DNA of 64,000 bases from Antedon mediterranea (lineage: Eukaryota > Echinodermata > Crinoidea > Comatulida > Antedonidae). Under the pieces are notes generated by a model. The model ran no database searches. It was not told the origin of the DNA and saw only the letters and a list, made by a program, of their open reading frames with translations. Where the stretch lies: positions 6,484,922 to 6,548,921 of the forward strand of contig NC_092678.1 in NCBI RefSeq assembly GCF_964355755.1, written 5' to 3'. A program made the position numbers and the translations under genes. Positions 22,940 to 34,228 of the stretch are shown here, piece by piece. How positions within the stretch are numbered: position 1 is the stretch's first letter; each line of letters begins with the position of its first letter.

Positions 22940-23728
22940 CATACATCTAGTTTTGTCCATGGGTAGGGTGGGGGAAAGGATAAGAAGAGCATCTTTCCTA
23001 AACTATAGCTTGACATTTTATGTGGAAAGTAAGCATGTGTACCGAACGAAATAATCCCTTAATGATAAACAAATGTAGATGTTATTTTACAAGATATGAA
23101 CTCTAAGCCTGAGGAGATATCAGTAGCTTTAACAGTTTTCGGTCACTTTCCCGGCACGTCGTTTGACTATTGAGGATGCTAGCTGGAGGGGATAAAGCCT
23201 TATCTATTAAAACAGCTTGGTTTGTTCCTAAATATTCACTAATTTCTGTAGCAATTAGTGTAATCACTTGGAAACATTTGGAATGTTTGGATCCATGAGA
23301 AGAACATGACCTCTGTCAATGTATACAATCATTGTACATATATATACATATATAAACATACTACAAAGTGATGTCTACATGGGCACAGTTTTAATTTAAG
23401 CAATTAATGCAAACAGGTTGCCAAGTAGTTACAGGTGTATGAATATTAATATTACCTGGTTACTTCCCTCTAAAATTAATACTTGTTTAGTATTTGAATG
23501 GAATAGGGAAGTATTTTAATTTGATTATTAGGACAGACTGTGTTTGGAACTTATAAACTTAATTAAAGCTAACTAGACTAACTACTGATTAGACTATTAG
23601 AACTAAACCGACTGAGTAAAACTAAAATAATGTATTGTATAATTGTGGAATATAGAAAATGTACTGTAGGTTTAATGTTATGTATAGTAAGATGGGGGTG
23701 GTGCTATCTAACATGAACATACCATGCT
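22940..23728. other. Anonymous AT-rich DNA
   Basis: No gene or repeat is recognised beyond a short ATATATACATATATA run near 23337-23355. Confidence 0.5.
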
Positions 23729-23805
23729 ATACCCAGTGGCATATTGGTCTGTCTACATATTATGCATCAGGAATATCTCGAGTTCGACTCATTGCATTGC
23801 TGACT
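23729..23805 (+). mobile_element. tRNA-derived SINE head, worn
   Basis: The segment AGTGGCATATTGGTCTGTCT stands where box A would be, and CGAGTTCGACTC (23779-23790) is a good box B. The intervening TCTACATATTATGCATCAGG matches the copies at 42574 and 53829 (TCTACATATCAAGCAG), so this is a third, older member. Confidence 0.5.
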
Positions 23806-23809
23806 GGTT

Positions 23810-25860
23810 TAGAGTCTCTGTTTTTATTTAAATATTAATTAGTTATATAATTAGTTAGATATAGCTGTATATTTTATTATTATTATCAAGTGTTTATAAC
23901 GATGAGTAAGCTACTAGATTAAATGCATGGTGGGCCTGTCTGTTTCTTTTTGTATTTTTAGAAGCAAAAACCGAACATTATCTTTTTGAACAGTCGGTGG
24001 TTTTGAATTTTCTTCACTGGTGTTTTTGATGTTGATTGAACTGTACAAGTGCAAAATCAGTTTGACAGGCCCACATGAAAGCTATGTACCTGTGAAAGCC
24101 ACATAGCTTACAAAAGTCTCTTTCCTTTTTTGTAATGTCAAAACTACTTTGCCATCAAAACGTGACAAGCTTCAGTAACCTGTCCAGTGTATGATGTCAA
24201 GTAAAAGGCAATGCCCAGGGTTTGAGGTGTTCCTAACCCAGAGGGGTTAAATGACACCGCATGCCTTGTTTCTCTTACCTCTCTTGTCGAACAAGTTGTT
24301 CCTCGTCATAGGTTTCTCAGACTGAGATCTCCTACTGTTTTCACACCGGTATTGTATGTTTAATAAATCGACAGATCGATTAGAACTGCCAACGTACGTA
24401 TAAACTTGAATAGATTCAACACACAGGTGAACGTGTAGTATTTTAAATGTTTACATGCCAAACATACGTGTGTACAAAGCGGTGCTCTGAAAGGATTAGG
24501 TCTTTGACTTCACTTATACCACCCCTGGTGGACGAGGAGGGGTTGATGTGTGTGTAAACACTGTATATATTCTCACTCTGGAAGAATGCTATCCCAAGTT
24601 AGCACAGTTTCCAATTCAAGGAGAATGAAACCAACAAAAATCGATGTACATCAATTTTAAATTTTTAGTTTACCACAAAAATGTTTAAATTATAATATGA
24701 AAACATTACATTTTAGAGAAAAACATGGCACTATCGGTATCAAATTTGAAAAAAAAAATCCAGACATGTCAATCTTGAATCTTGACGATGTGCTGACTTA
24801 TAAACTTGAAATGTTTACCCATGGAGATTTGTTTACATTTTTGTTTTTACATTAAAATAATAGATATGAATTATTTCCTTCCAATGATCTGAACTATACC
24901 ATCAAGTTGCGTTATTCCTTGCCAAGTTTTCAAATCAGGTTTATTCAACCCTCTCCTACCATTTAAAATTGACAAGCCCATCAATGACAGCCACAGATCA
25001 TCATAGAATAATAGATAGAATATTATGCCAATAGCTAAGATTGATCATGTAATATTTACACATAGTGGTCATTGCCCTAAGCTGGTTAATCCCCTTATGA
25101 TCACTTACAATAATTTTCAGGGTCATGTAAAGTTGTGGTGATTTATTATATCAGAAATTATTTTAGATAACCCAAGTTTTTTTTTCAACCCACAGTATTT
25201 CTAGGTATTGGCATAGATAGTAACTTGAAAGGTAAAAGAACTTTTGCTACTTTATAGGTCTTCAGCATTTTGAAATATTGAAGGCGAATGGTCAATAATA
25301 ATTGTTGATAATATATACTTTTCAAAATTATTTTGTTACATAGGGAGAGGTTCAGGTCTCGCTGACCATGTTTGTGGAGTACAAAAATGATATTTAAGCT
25401 GACCAAATTAGTTGCATCAGGTGCTCTGTTGAACTTGCAATATTCTTGATAGGTTTCAGATATATTCAACGTAATGTATACAACCAAGCATATAGTCCCT
25501 TTTGAAACTAGAGATCAGCAGTGAAAGTATGGTAAAAATACCAATGTTTGGCCCCTTTGCGGAGAATTAACCTTTATTTAAAAAATTCTGGCTACGGACT
25601 TGATAACACACATTTGTTTTAAACAAATTAAAGCACTATAAAGATCACAAGGACAAATTTTTGTTTCATTTTTCATATAGTGGATTAGACCAACTGGTCC
25701 CATCCATCATAAATCTCTTACTTGACTTCAGCCTGACTATGCAAAATACCTGCACTCAAGTTTTAAGAGAGACTTTATAAGGCCTAGACAATAACAGGTT
25801 TAATGTTAACCTTTTTGTCCAGAAATTTTGATTTAATATCTGAAAAAGTGCAGTGACATG
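23810..25860. other. Anonymous DNA, no gene seen
   Basis: The segment is mostly AT-rich. A somewhat more complex patch at 24230-24560 has no exon-like frame. The 100-codon minus frame at 25185-25487 has no recognisable domain. Confidence 0.5.
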
Positions 25861-25867
25861 GTGAATG

Positions 25868-26640
25868 ATAGAATACAGATAAAGAAGATATAGATGAGGA
25901 AAAAGAGGAAAGTAAGACAAAGCAGAAACGAAAGCAGAAAGAAAATAGAAAGGATAGGTTAAACAGAACAAGTTCAAAAGTAAAAGAGGAAACACAAGAC
26001 AAAAACAGAAAAAGTACAGAGAAGAAAAACAGAAAGGTCAGAGGTGAAAGAGAAAGAACAGAAAGTAAAAACAGAAAGGACAGAGAAGAAAAACAGAAAT
26101 TTCAAAGGAGAAAGAAATTACAGAAAGGTCAGAGATAAAAGAGAAAGGACAGAGAAGAAAAACAGATAAAGGTCAGAGGTAAAAAAGAAAGGACAGAGAA
26201 GAAAAACAGAGAAAGGTCAGAGGTAAAAGAGAAAGGACAGAGAAGAAAAACAGAGAAAGGTCAGAGGTAAAAGAGAAAGGACAGAGAAGAAAAACAGAGA
26301 AAGGTCAGAAGAAAAGAGAAAGAGAAAGCACAGAAGAAAAACAGATAAAGCTCAGAAGAGAAGTGAAGAGAAAGGACAGAGAAGAAAACAGGGAAAGGTC
26401 CAAACAGAAGAGAAAGAAAGAGAAAGGACAGAGAAGAAAAACAGATAAAGGTCAGAGGTAAAAGAGAAATAGAAAGGACAGAATAAAAACAGATAAAGCT
26501 CAGAAGAGAAGTGAAGAGAAAGGACAGAGAAGAAAACAGAGAAAGGTCCAAACAGAAGAGAAAGAAAGAGAAAGGACAGAGAAGAAAAACAGATAAAGGT
26601 CAGAGGTAAAAGAGAAAGGTCAAAGGAGAAATAGAAAAGG
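25868..26640. repeat. Purine-strand satellite, 44-bp unit
   Basis: The plus strand is almost entirely A and G, with scattered C and T. The unit is GGTCAGAGGTAAAAGAGAAA, then GGACAGAGAAGAAAAACAGA and GAAA. The period is 44 bp between 26171, 26215 and 26259. A higher-order duplication of about 150 bp (AAGCTCAGAAGAGAAGTGAA block) occurs at 26349 and 26496. Minus-strand frames rich in F, L and S are by-products. Confidence 0.95.
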
Positions 26641-26659
26641 CAGGGAGAATTAATTGGGG

Positions 26660-27295
26660 GCATTCTGTAAAATGGTAGTAGATAAGGTACAGAAGTAGAA
26701 GTAAGAAAAGGAAAGAAAGAACATTAAAACTATAGGTTCTTCAAAATATAGCATAGAATTGTTTTCATTTATTTAAAACAAATCTCAGCATAAATTGCCA
26801 ATTTATCCTAATTGCCAAAACCAAGCTGGGAGTCCAATATAGAAAATTGCCAGGAAATCCCTGCTATTTGATTTAATTTGAATAAATGTATTCTTAATCT
26901 TTTGCCAGTCTCTGGAGAAGGTTCTCTCATTAAATGTAATTGGACAGAGAATGATAAATGTAAACTTTGGGTATGTCTGAAATATTGCTGGATTGAACTT
27001 TCATGTTGGTGTTTGTAAAAGTGTATGTTTTTGTAAAGAAACAACAAGTTTGTAAGTTGGTGCATTGAAGTTACAATCATGTTAAGTTACAATACTTGAA
27101 ATATAAATCAAAAGATGTTACTTGAACTAGGAAATAATTTAAACTTTAAAGAAGGTTACTTGGCAGATTTATTTTGATGTTGCAGAAGTCATCTATTTCA
27201 GGCAAAGAAAAACAAAATTGAGTGGTTCCAAGAATATTGGGTTGTTTACACCTAAAATAGAACTTGGGCCAGCACCAAATCATCTGTCATAAGTA
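26660..27295. other. Anonymous AT-rich DNA
   Basis: No gene or repeat is seen. The 90-codon minus frame at 26808-27080 has no recognisable features. Confidence 0.5.
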
Positions 27296-28498
27296 GAAAT
27301 GGGATCTTAGCAGGAGTATAAGGCCCTGTTCAGACCCATGGCGTTAGACCGTTTTAGCGTACGACGCTAAAAGAATGTGTGTCTGAACAGTTGGGGATTA
27401 GCGTACAACGCGTCGTACAACGGTTGTAGCGTTGTAGTGGAAAACGGTTGATAGTACCGTTTTAGCGTACGACGCTACTGTAAGTCAACGTTGTATCCAA
27501 TCAGAACGTTTCCTGTTATGACGCGATACAAGGTTTGACCTAGGCTGACATCTTGTATCGTCAATGTGTGAGATGGATTTCAATAACAAAAAGGCCAGAA
27601 TAAATAAGGCCTAACTACACTACAAATACAACTGTTACAAAGGCTACAAACTACTATCAACTGATTACCATTATATTTTCTAACAAATGACATAAATACA
27701 TGCACCTTGTATTTAAACAGGGACTACGATCCCATACGCTTTTAGGCCTAGCCTAGCTAGGCCTAGAGTCGATCATTCACATATTTCATTCAAGCTAAAA
27801 ACTAGCGTGGGACATCAAGTCACTCATTCATACAAGGCAGACTAGACTGGACAAGTTTAATGCTGAAAACTAACCCCCTAACTCCTAAAAAATTCAGTAA
27901 ACAAACAAGGGGAGCTGTGTCCCTTTTATTAGCAAGTTAAGGGTTATTTTCAACCGACTGGAACAAAGAATATATATCTTTGACTGGACTGGATAGACTA
28001 ATCACAATCAATTTTTTCTTCATCATTAGAAGGCCTGCTTTATTTTCGTAACACAAGAACCTGGGGAAAATGTTTTTAACACAAAATAAAACAATAGAAA
28101 CAGAAATTTGGCTTTACTATATTTTTCTTAAATAAATGCTGAGGTATGTTTTATTTACGGCAAATTTTGTCATAATTGTAGGGCTGAGATCTAGGCCTAT
28201 ATACAGTGGAAATAATGATGAAAACACGTGGGTAAGAGCACATGAATATGCAACTAGAAACAACCTGAATGACGTACTTCCGTTGTAACGATAATCGTAC
28301 GCTATGGGTCTGAACACCTCGTTTTTTTCTCTGCGGTTTGTAACGTGACCTTGCTAGTAACGTTGTACGCTAAAACGGTCTAACGCCATGGGTCTGAACA
28401 GGGCCTAAATGGGATTTTAGCAGGAGTGTAAATGGGACCTTAGCAGGCGTATAAATGGGATTTTAGCAGGAGTATAAATGGGATTTTAGCAGAAGCTT
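27296..28498. repeat. 23-bp tandem array split by a transposon
   Basis: The unit AAATGGGATTTTAGCAGGAG plus TAT occurs once before the insertion (27298-27320) and about four times after it (28407-28498). Rejoining the flanks at the TAA target would restore an uninterrupted array of about five units. Confidence 0.85.
27322..28405. mobile_element. PIF/Harbinger-type transposon, 1084 bp
   Basis: TAA flanks both ends (27319-27321 and 28406-28408). Inverted ends begin GGCCCTGTTCAGACCCATGG and extend through CGTTAGACCGTTTTAGCGTA for about 45 bp with little mismatch. Further inverted wording (TTTAGCGTACGACGCTA) is subterminal. No transposase or Myb gene is evident. An AGGCCTAG cluster is at 27745-27767. 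A diverged relative lies at 39028-39300. Confidence 0.9.
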
Positions 28499-28842
28499 GT
28501 GTGCCATTTTATGTTTATGTTCAGTAGTCCAATTGGAAGATAACTTGTGATTTTTACACAATGTTATCGTAAATCAAGAACAAATCTTCAGTACTGGTAG
28601 CTATGCTCAAAACATATGGTGGCACATTTAATGTTGTGTCATTGACTTTGTGTTATTTGCAGAACGATGTCAAGAAATAACAACTGCTAATAATCTTGAA
28701 AATAGACAATCTCATTAGTATGTCATATTAAGGCTTACTTTTATGGGTAAATTTTTATGCTGTTGACATTTGTAAAATCATGTCACAAAATTAATGTATA
28801 TAGATCTTAACATTTTCTTGATTTCATCTCAACATTGGCACG

Positions 28843-28968
28843 TTCAGGCTTAGTTTACCCGGGTAAGTTGGTGATTTACTTGGACAAAAGTTAGCAATAA
28901 TTGGTTTATGAAGCTAACTTCCCTGGGTAAATAGGCAGCTTTCGATGTGGTAAGACTGAACACCAACC
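28843..28968. mobile_element. Possible small inverted-repeat element
   Basis: GTTCAGGCTTA near 28843 and TAAGACTGAAC near 28958 are inverted. Inside, TTTACCCGGGTAA and CCCTGGGTAAA are also related. It abuts the next element directly. Confidence 0.35.
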
Positions 28969-29097
28969 TAGTTCATGTCAAATGATGTGTCCTTGATTGT
29001 TCCGACCTAGAAACTATCAAACCTGTGTTAAGGTGAGGAGCGAGTGTATGCGCAATGAACTAATATGATCGTCGGCCATCGCAAATCGAAAACACCC
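28968..29097. mobile_element. TTTCGATTTGCG family MITE, copy 2 (left end lost)
   Basis: The interior CCTAGAAACTATCAAACCTG and right end GTCGGCCATCGCAAATCGAA match the element at 3594. The left terminal arm is missing, so this copy is truncated. Confidence 0.55.
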
Positions 29098-29616
29098 TAA
29101 TAACAAAGCGTGAAGAGCCTGAAATCATTCCATTCTACGATGCCTTGATAGAGTGCCCTACTTTTTGATACCTTAATTGTTTTCAACATAGTATGAATTT
29201 ATTGGCCATATTAAGTACTAGGCTATCTGTTTATAATGCTTTCTCGTTAACATTTTTACTGGTTTACTTTAGCTATTGTTGGTTTGGTCAGTTTATTAAA
29301 GTGTGGCAATAACTGCTGGTTGTTTGCCAAACCCATTACTGCACATGTCACTACACTTTATAGAGCTTTTCAAGAATATTTTAATGTTTAAGTATTTTAT
29401 TAGATTGTGGGTGTTAAGTGTTTGAATAGAAATAATATATTCTTAGATACCGTAGTTATAGAAATATTTTTCATGTTAAATAAATAAATAAGAATATTTT
29501 AAAGCTGATGTTAAATATAAAAAAAAAAAAGAGTATTTAAATTTAACTTCAAACGTTGTTTCATCCTTTATGAGGTAATTTCATTGCTCACACTGTACAT
29601 ATGAAAGAAATAACAA

Positions 29617-29939
29617 TAGAACCCCTATTAAGGGACACCTTTAGGAACATACAATGTGTTCCTTAATAAATGTGTCCCCCGAATAGAAGTTGGCCATAGT
29701 GTTATTTCACAGAAATGGAAAGGCTCACTAAAGCTTGGTTCCCACTAGAACGTAACGCAAGGACGTAAACGCAACGCAAGTGTTTTAACCAATGACAAGC
29801 GAAGTTATAGACAGTTAGCAATCACAAGCGAATAAGCCATCGCTTGTGATTGGTCAATTCACTTGCGTTGCGTTACATCCTAACGTTGCGTCGCTAGTGG
29901 GAACCACGCTTTAGTGTCACTTATATAGGAGTTCTACTG
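29617..29939. mobile_element. pogo-like MITE interrupted by another MITE
   Basis: The left end GAACCCCTATTAAGGGACAC and right end TATAGGAGTTCTACTG (TA at 29940-29941) belong to the TA-flanked family. The element at 29732-29910 sits between them, so the host copy is older. Confidence 0.65.
29732..29910. mobile_element. 179-bp MITE, GGTTCCCACT family, nested
   Basis: Ends AGCTTGGTTCCCACTAG and CTAGTGGGAACCACGCT are inverted. Flanks are TAA and TTA, so the duplication is imperfect, or the true ends extend to CTAAAG and CTTTAG. Inner pairs ACGTAACGCAAGGACG and CATCCTAACGTTGCG add to the stem, and AATCACAAGCGAATAAGCCA with CGCTTGTGATTGG form another. Confidence 0.8.
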
Positions 29940-30415
29940 TACTGTAGCTTAAAATGTTGACAACAAATTGAAAAAAAAAGGACAGAAACAAACAAAATGT
30001 AATTTCTCTTCATTTAACATTTAAAAACATTGGTTCATAATAGGTTGCTTTACTATTGTTTCATTTTGGATATAAAGCACGAAGTCATACATCCAAAGTA
30101 ATTCCAAATCCAAGGTAATTTTGGTGAAGTAAAACATTGGGCCAATTTGATCATTGTGTTGATGATGTATGGTAATTTTGACAATGGTTGATCAGGTGAC
30201 CTAACCTTCACTCATCATCACTTTAGTTCTTATAATATGGAAAGGTCAATTTGTTCAGTGAGATACTGACCATAGAACTCTTTCATGTTGCCGGGTGTGC
30301 ATACAATAGGTCATGATTAGGTACACAAACACCAGTGAGTGCTTTGGCTTGCGGTTATAAACATCATTACTTTGATCTTTTTGTCTTTGTCCTCAGAAAA
30401 TAACACCTTTCTACA

Positions 30416-30575
30416 AGCTCTTTCTACACTATCAAACTAGTTTGACAAAACAAGTGTGATGTGCCCAAATATGGTAGTGATATGCTTAAATATGGTGGTG
30501 ATATGACATTATCATGTCCATATATGAGCATAACATATTTTTTTGTTACATAATGTTTGATAATGTAGACAGAGC
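30416..30575. mobile_element. GCTCTGTCTACAC family MITE, copy 1
   Basis: Inverted ends GCTCTTTCTACACTATCAAA and TTTGATAATGTAGACAGAGC surround a conserved interior with ATGTGCCCAAATATGGTAGT and GATATG words. Four copies lie in this window (also 51322, 53985 and 60782). Confidence 0.75.
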
Positions 30576-30639
30576 TTTAGTTTGTCACACAATTTTTTGT
30601 TGTTGAATATATCGCCTTTTGGATAGCTAGATTCTTGTT

Positions 30640-31149
30640 GTGTTGAATTTACTGCAGTTTAAAAAACCTTTCTTTCACCATTTTGGATGTCTGAGGAGAG
30701 GATGCCATTGTCTGAGGAGAGGATGCCATTTCCAAGCAATTATTCTATTGAAAATGGTGATTTCTTTCTATTACCGTATATGTTTCTTTGTTTCCGAGCA
30801 ACCCTGTTTTTTTACTTTAGGCCTATGTGTAATGAGTGTCATAAGAGTAATAAATCTTTATCAAACAGGGTTGAAGCACTTATTTTTAACCCCAGGAAAT
30901 GATGTTTTATTCTCTGAACTTTTTATTGCTATCACTAGGGTTTTGTTTGTTTTTTTCTTTAGTAAAACGATCACTGAGATATTAATGTTTTGCATGCTTT
31001 GTTGGCACATTTTTTTTCCAGCTTTCATTAACATTCAACAAATGATGCGAGAGGGCCAAAAAATAGCAATATTAATTGCTGAGCCTAGACTAGTGACTAT
31101 CTTTTGCATTGTAACTTGTAGCACTGGAAGTGATGCAGCACTGAAGTGA
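30640..31149 (+). CDS. 169-codon open frame, no recognised family; probably chance
   Basis: This is the longest open frame in the window not explained by a tandem repeat. The product is very rich in F, C, L and I and begins MLNLLQFKKPFFHHFGC. A 20-bp direct duplication near its start (30690 and 30710) makes CLRRGCH repeat. It is hydrophobic along much of its length, as chance translations of T-rich DNA tend to be. No splice signals, domain or promoter are recognised. Confidence 0.12.
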   Translation: MLNLLQFKKPFFHHFGCLRRGCHCLRRGCHFQAIILLKMVISFYYRICFFVSEQPCFFTLGLCVMSVIRVINLYQTGLKHLFLTPGNDVLFSELFIAITRVLFVFFFSKTITEILMFCMLCWHIFFPAFINIQQMMREGQKIAILIAEPRLVTIFCIVTCSTGSDAALK

Positions 31150-31613
31150 TGGTGAATAGGCTAGTTCATTACGGTCTTCCCCTAGAAAAAAATGGAAACA
31201 AAATCCTGGCTAGCGGCTTGCAATGAAATATTAATTTCATCACGAACCATTTGAAGAATGTTATCTTGACTGTATGTTGATACACTCATCATTGTCAAGT
31301 ACCTACTTGAAACGGCAGTTAATATTTTCAATTGGTTTGTTAATTTTTCTCCTTTGTTTGAACAGTGATGTGACTGTACTTTGATGGTGTCATGTCCTCA
31401 CATTAATTGCCTATTGTGTGTTGAACTAAAGAACATTAAAAGGAAATGAAGTATTGCATACTTTATATAGATACATAGTTCAATGAAATAAACATCCTTT
31501 CTATTCTAATATACTTCTGTGATATCAGACTACAATACTGTTTGATAAGTATTATAAGCGTGGTTATTATATTTTAATCTATTGATATTCATGCTCCTTG
31601 TCTGAAAGTAACC

Positions 31614-31711
31614 CAGACCTCCCAACTTGGAAAAATGAAATATCTGGAGAGCAGGAGATGACAAGAAATAGAGAGGACTACTACCATAATCGGGAGAGTT
31701 GGGAGGTTGGC
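31614..31711. mobile_element. Small MITE, ACCTCCCAACTT ends
   Basis: GACCTCCCAACTT at 31616-31628 and AGTTGGGAGGT at 31698-31708 are inverted around about 70 bp of non-coding DNA. No other copy was noticed here. Confidence 0.55.
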
Positions 31712-32582
31712 TATTGGCAATTTTAAATACAAGTTTAATTTTTTTTTCAAGAATTACTTCTGTATCCAGTGAATGAATCCCTAATGGAACTGCAGTGAAA
31801 CTTCACAACGTGTACCCTATTTAGTAGGAAATTAACTCTCAATCGCAATTCCGCTGACCATTTCAGATACTTTTTTTTAATATATAGATGGTTACATATA
31901 TCAGTTAATAAGTGATGATTAAACCCCAACCATTTTTTCAACATTCAACAATATTTACGATTTATGGTGATCCATCCAACCAACGCTTATCATTGGGACT
32001 CTGAAAACAAGATTTTAAATACTGTGTTAGGAAAGTTTAATCATTGTGTCTGAACACGTTGCCTTTTCAAATGGATTACAGCACACCTTGCGTTAAGTCA
32101 CAAAAATCACAAAACAGTGTGAACATAGCCTTATTTCTACTACACTGTTGTATAAGTTTATATTGACATGTTTGAATTGTCTGTTGTGCATTTATAAAAT
32201 TGATCCCATTAAACACTATCATAGTACGTTATTGTTTGCAAAATTTTTAAATATTGTGTTATTTATATTTGGGTTACTATTTACATTGAACGATTTTGTA
32301 AAATACAATGAAGTTTTTATAATGCAGTTCAACAGAAAAGATTATGTTTAAAGGTGGTTGGCAATTGGATATGTTTGCCAAATAATTCATAATGGTTTAT
32401 TTACTGAAGGTTAACAATTGACTCAATTTAGAGATATTTTATTACTTGATTCAAACACCAGCTCATTGAAAAGGTACATAAAGACTTAAATGGACTTGTT
32501 TCAATGTTGATCTAGGTGCAATAGTTCTTGCATTGTATTAGGCTTGAAAGTTTTATTTTTTATAATATCCTTTGGAGAATGT

Positions 32583-32775
32583 GTCTTTAAGGAGTATTTG
32601 ATTTGCGACAACCTACCTAGGTCCGGTTAATCAATATGTTGTTGGCCATCATCTGGATGTAGAAATCATCAAAACTGTGTTGTGGTGGAGAGTAAGGAGG
32701 AACATCCCTGAATGCATACAAAGAATTAAAACGACACAGTTTGATGATTGCAAATCGAAAGTTCCCTAATAAGAA
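32583..32775. mobile_element. TTTCGATTTGCG family MITE, copy 3
   Basis: The left arm TTTGATTTGCGACAACC and right arm GATTGCAAATCGAAAGTTCC are inverted. The interior ACCTAGGTCCGGTTAATCAA, GTAGAAATCATCAAA and GTTGTGGTGGAGAGTAAGGA corresponds to copies at 3594 and 28968. Confidence 0.6.
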
Positions 32776-32779
32776 AGAA

Positions 32780-34140
32780 CCTCCTACTGTATGATATGTA
32801 AAGATATTTATAACAATTATGTGGTGAATTTGCACTATACAGCTTCAGAATGTCGTTCTATTTAATTTCTTGAATAGTCTCCATGGAGCAAATTTCAACT
32901 GCAATGCAACCCTGGTCTCAATTTGATCTCAAACCAACCCATGGTACGTTATTCTTCTGGTTGGATTTTCAAACGTGTAACATTCACCGTCCTCATTTTG
33001 CACAACATTTTGCCAAAAATTGTGAAGTGCAATATATCACCTAATCATGAAGATGGATCGAAATAATGCATCCAGCTTGACATGTGATAGGTAATCAACC
33101 AATCAAGTGGCAAGAATACACTTATGGTGATAGCCAGTACTGTATTATAGTTTGGGTGGAATGGTGCTTGAAGTGCTACCTTCCATAGGAAGTACTTTAA
33201 TCAATTCTAACTTCCCATAGGATGTACTTGGCTAACAAATGTCCCTACTTCAATTTACTGGGAATAATTTGTATTGGGAAATAGGAATGATTGACAATGA
33301 CAAGTTATCTACAGGGGTATAATTTTTTTTTAAGCTGGAAAAAGTTTATATTGACCACTTCAAATTTTTTTTTATTTCAAGGCAGAAAAAATGTTGAATA
33401 AAACAAATTTAAATTCTATTTTTTAGTCTTTCTCCTTTAACTTCAAATATTAATCACAGAATAAAAAATTATTATTAGATTCTGATTGTTTTCTGTTTAA
33501 AAAGCTTACTATACGATTTACAAACTTGCTTTTAAATTGTTTTATATCGTATTACATTTTTACATAAAAGCTTTAGAGTTCTATCCCTGAATTGAATTTG
33601 CTCATTACCATACATTTTTGGTTGTCTCTAGACGCTCATAAATCATAACTGAAAATGATATTGTAATTATTAATGCATAATTTCCCATCAGCTTAGAATC
33701 AATGTGTAGTGGAAAAATTAAATGGTGCCATTAGGACGGTTAGAAACAGGCCGTTTTAATTTTGAATGAGTAATACCACGTTGAACGTGGTTTGTTGAGT
33801 GGACCACCCCCTGGCTGAGGTGGTGCTGCTTGAATGGAATTCCAGCCTATGCTGTGACCTGCCTTCAGGCGGGGATAGCCTAGCTCAAATATCGTGTTTA
33901 TTAGTATTATAATATTTTGACAAATTGAATAAGGTGATTGATTACATGGATTATTTGTTCAGTTATGATAGTAAGTTTAAGCTTTAGTTGTCTGATTCAT
34001 GAACCAGACACTTTAATTCAATTTAGCCTTACTCTAAAAAACAATTTACTCTCATCAATATATATAATTATTTTAAAATTAAATTCATATTTTATTCATT
34101 CAAGAAAGTAAAGTAAAAGTATAAAAAAGTAATGTAAAGT
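32780..34140. other. Anonymous DNA, with palindrome cluster
   Basis: No gene is seen. The segment 33776-33873 carries four consecutive short inverted repeats and is reported separately as a finding. Confidence 0.5.
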
Positions 34141-34228
34141 ATTCTAATGTCTTTTACCCACATTACAAGACATGGAAAAAGATTTAGAGTTATGACAACA
34201 TTTAGAGACCACCTTTCTTGGCACACCT

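Noticed and set aside
26261-26663. Minus-strand frames rich in F, L and S that look like membrane proteins
   Set aside because: Translation of a purine-strand satellite; hydrophobicity follows from T/C-rich codons.
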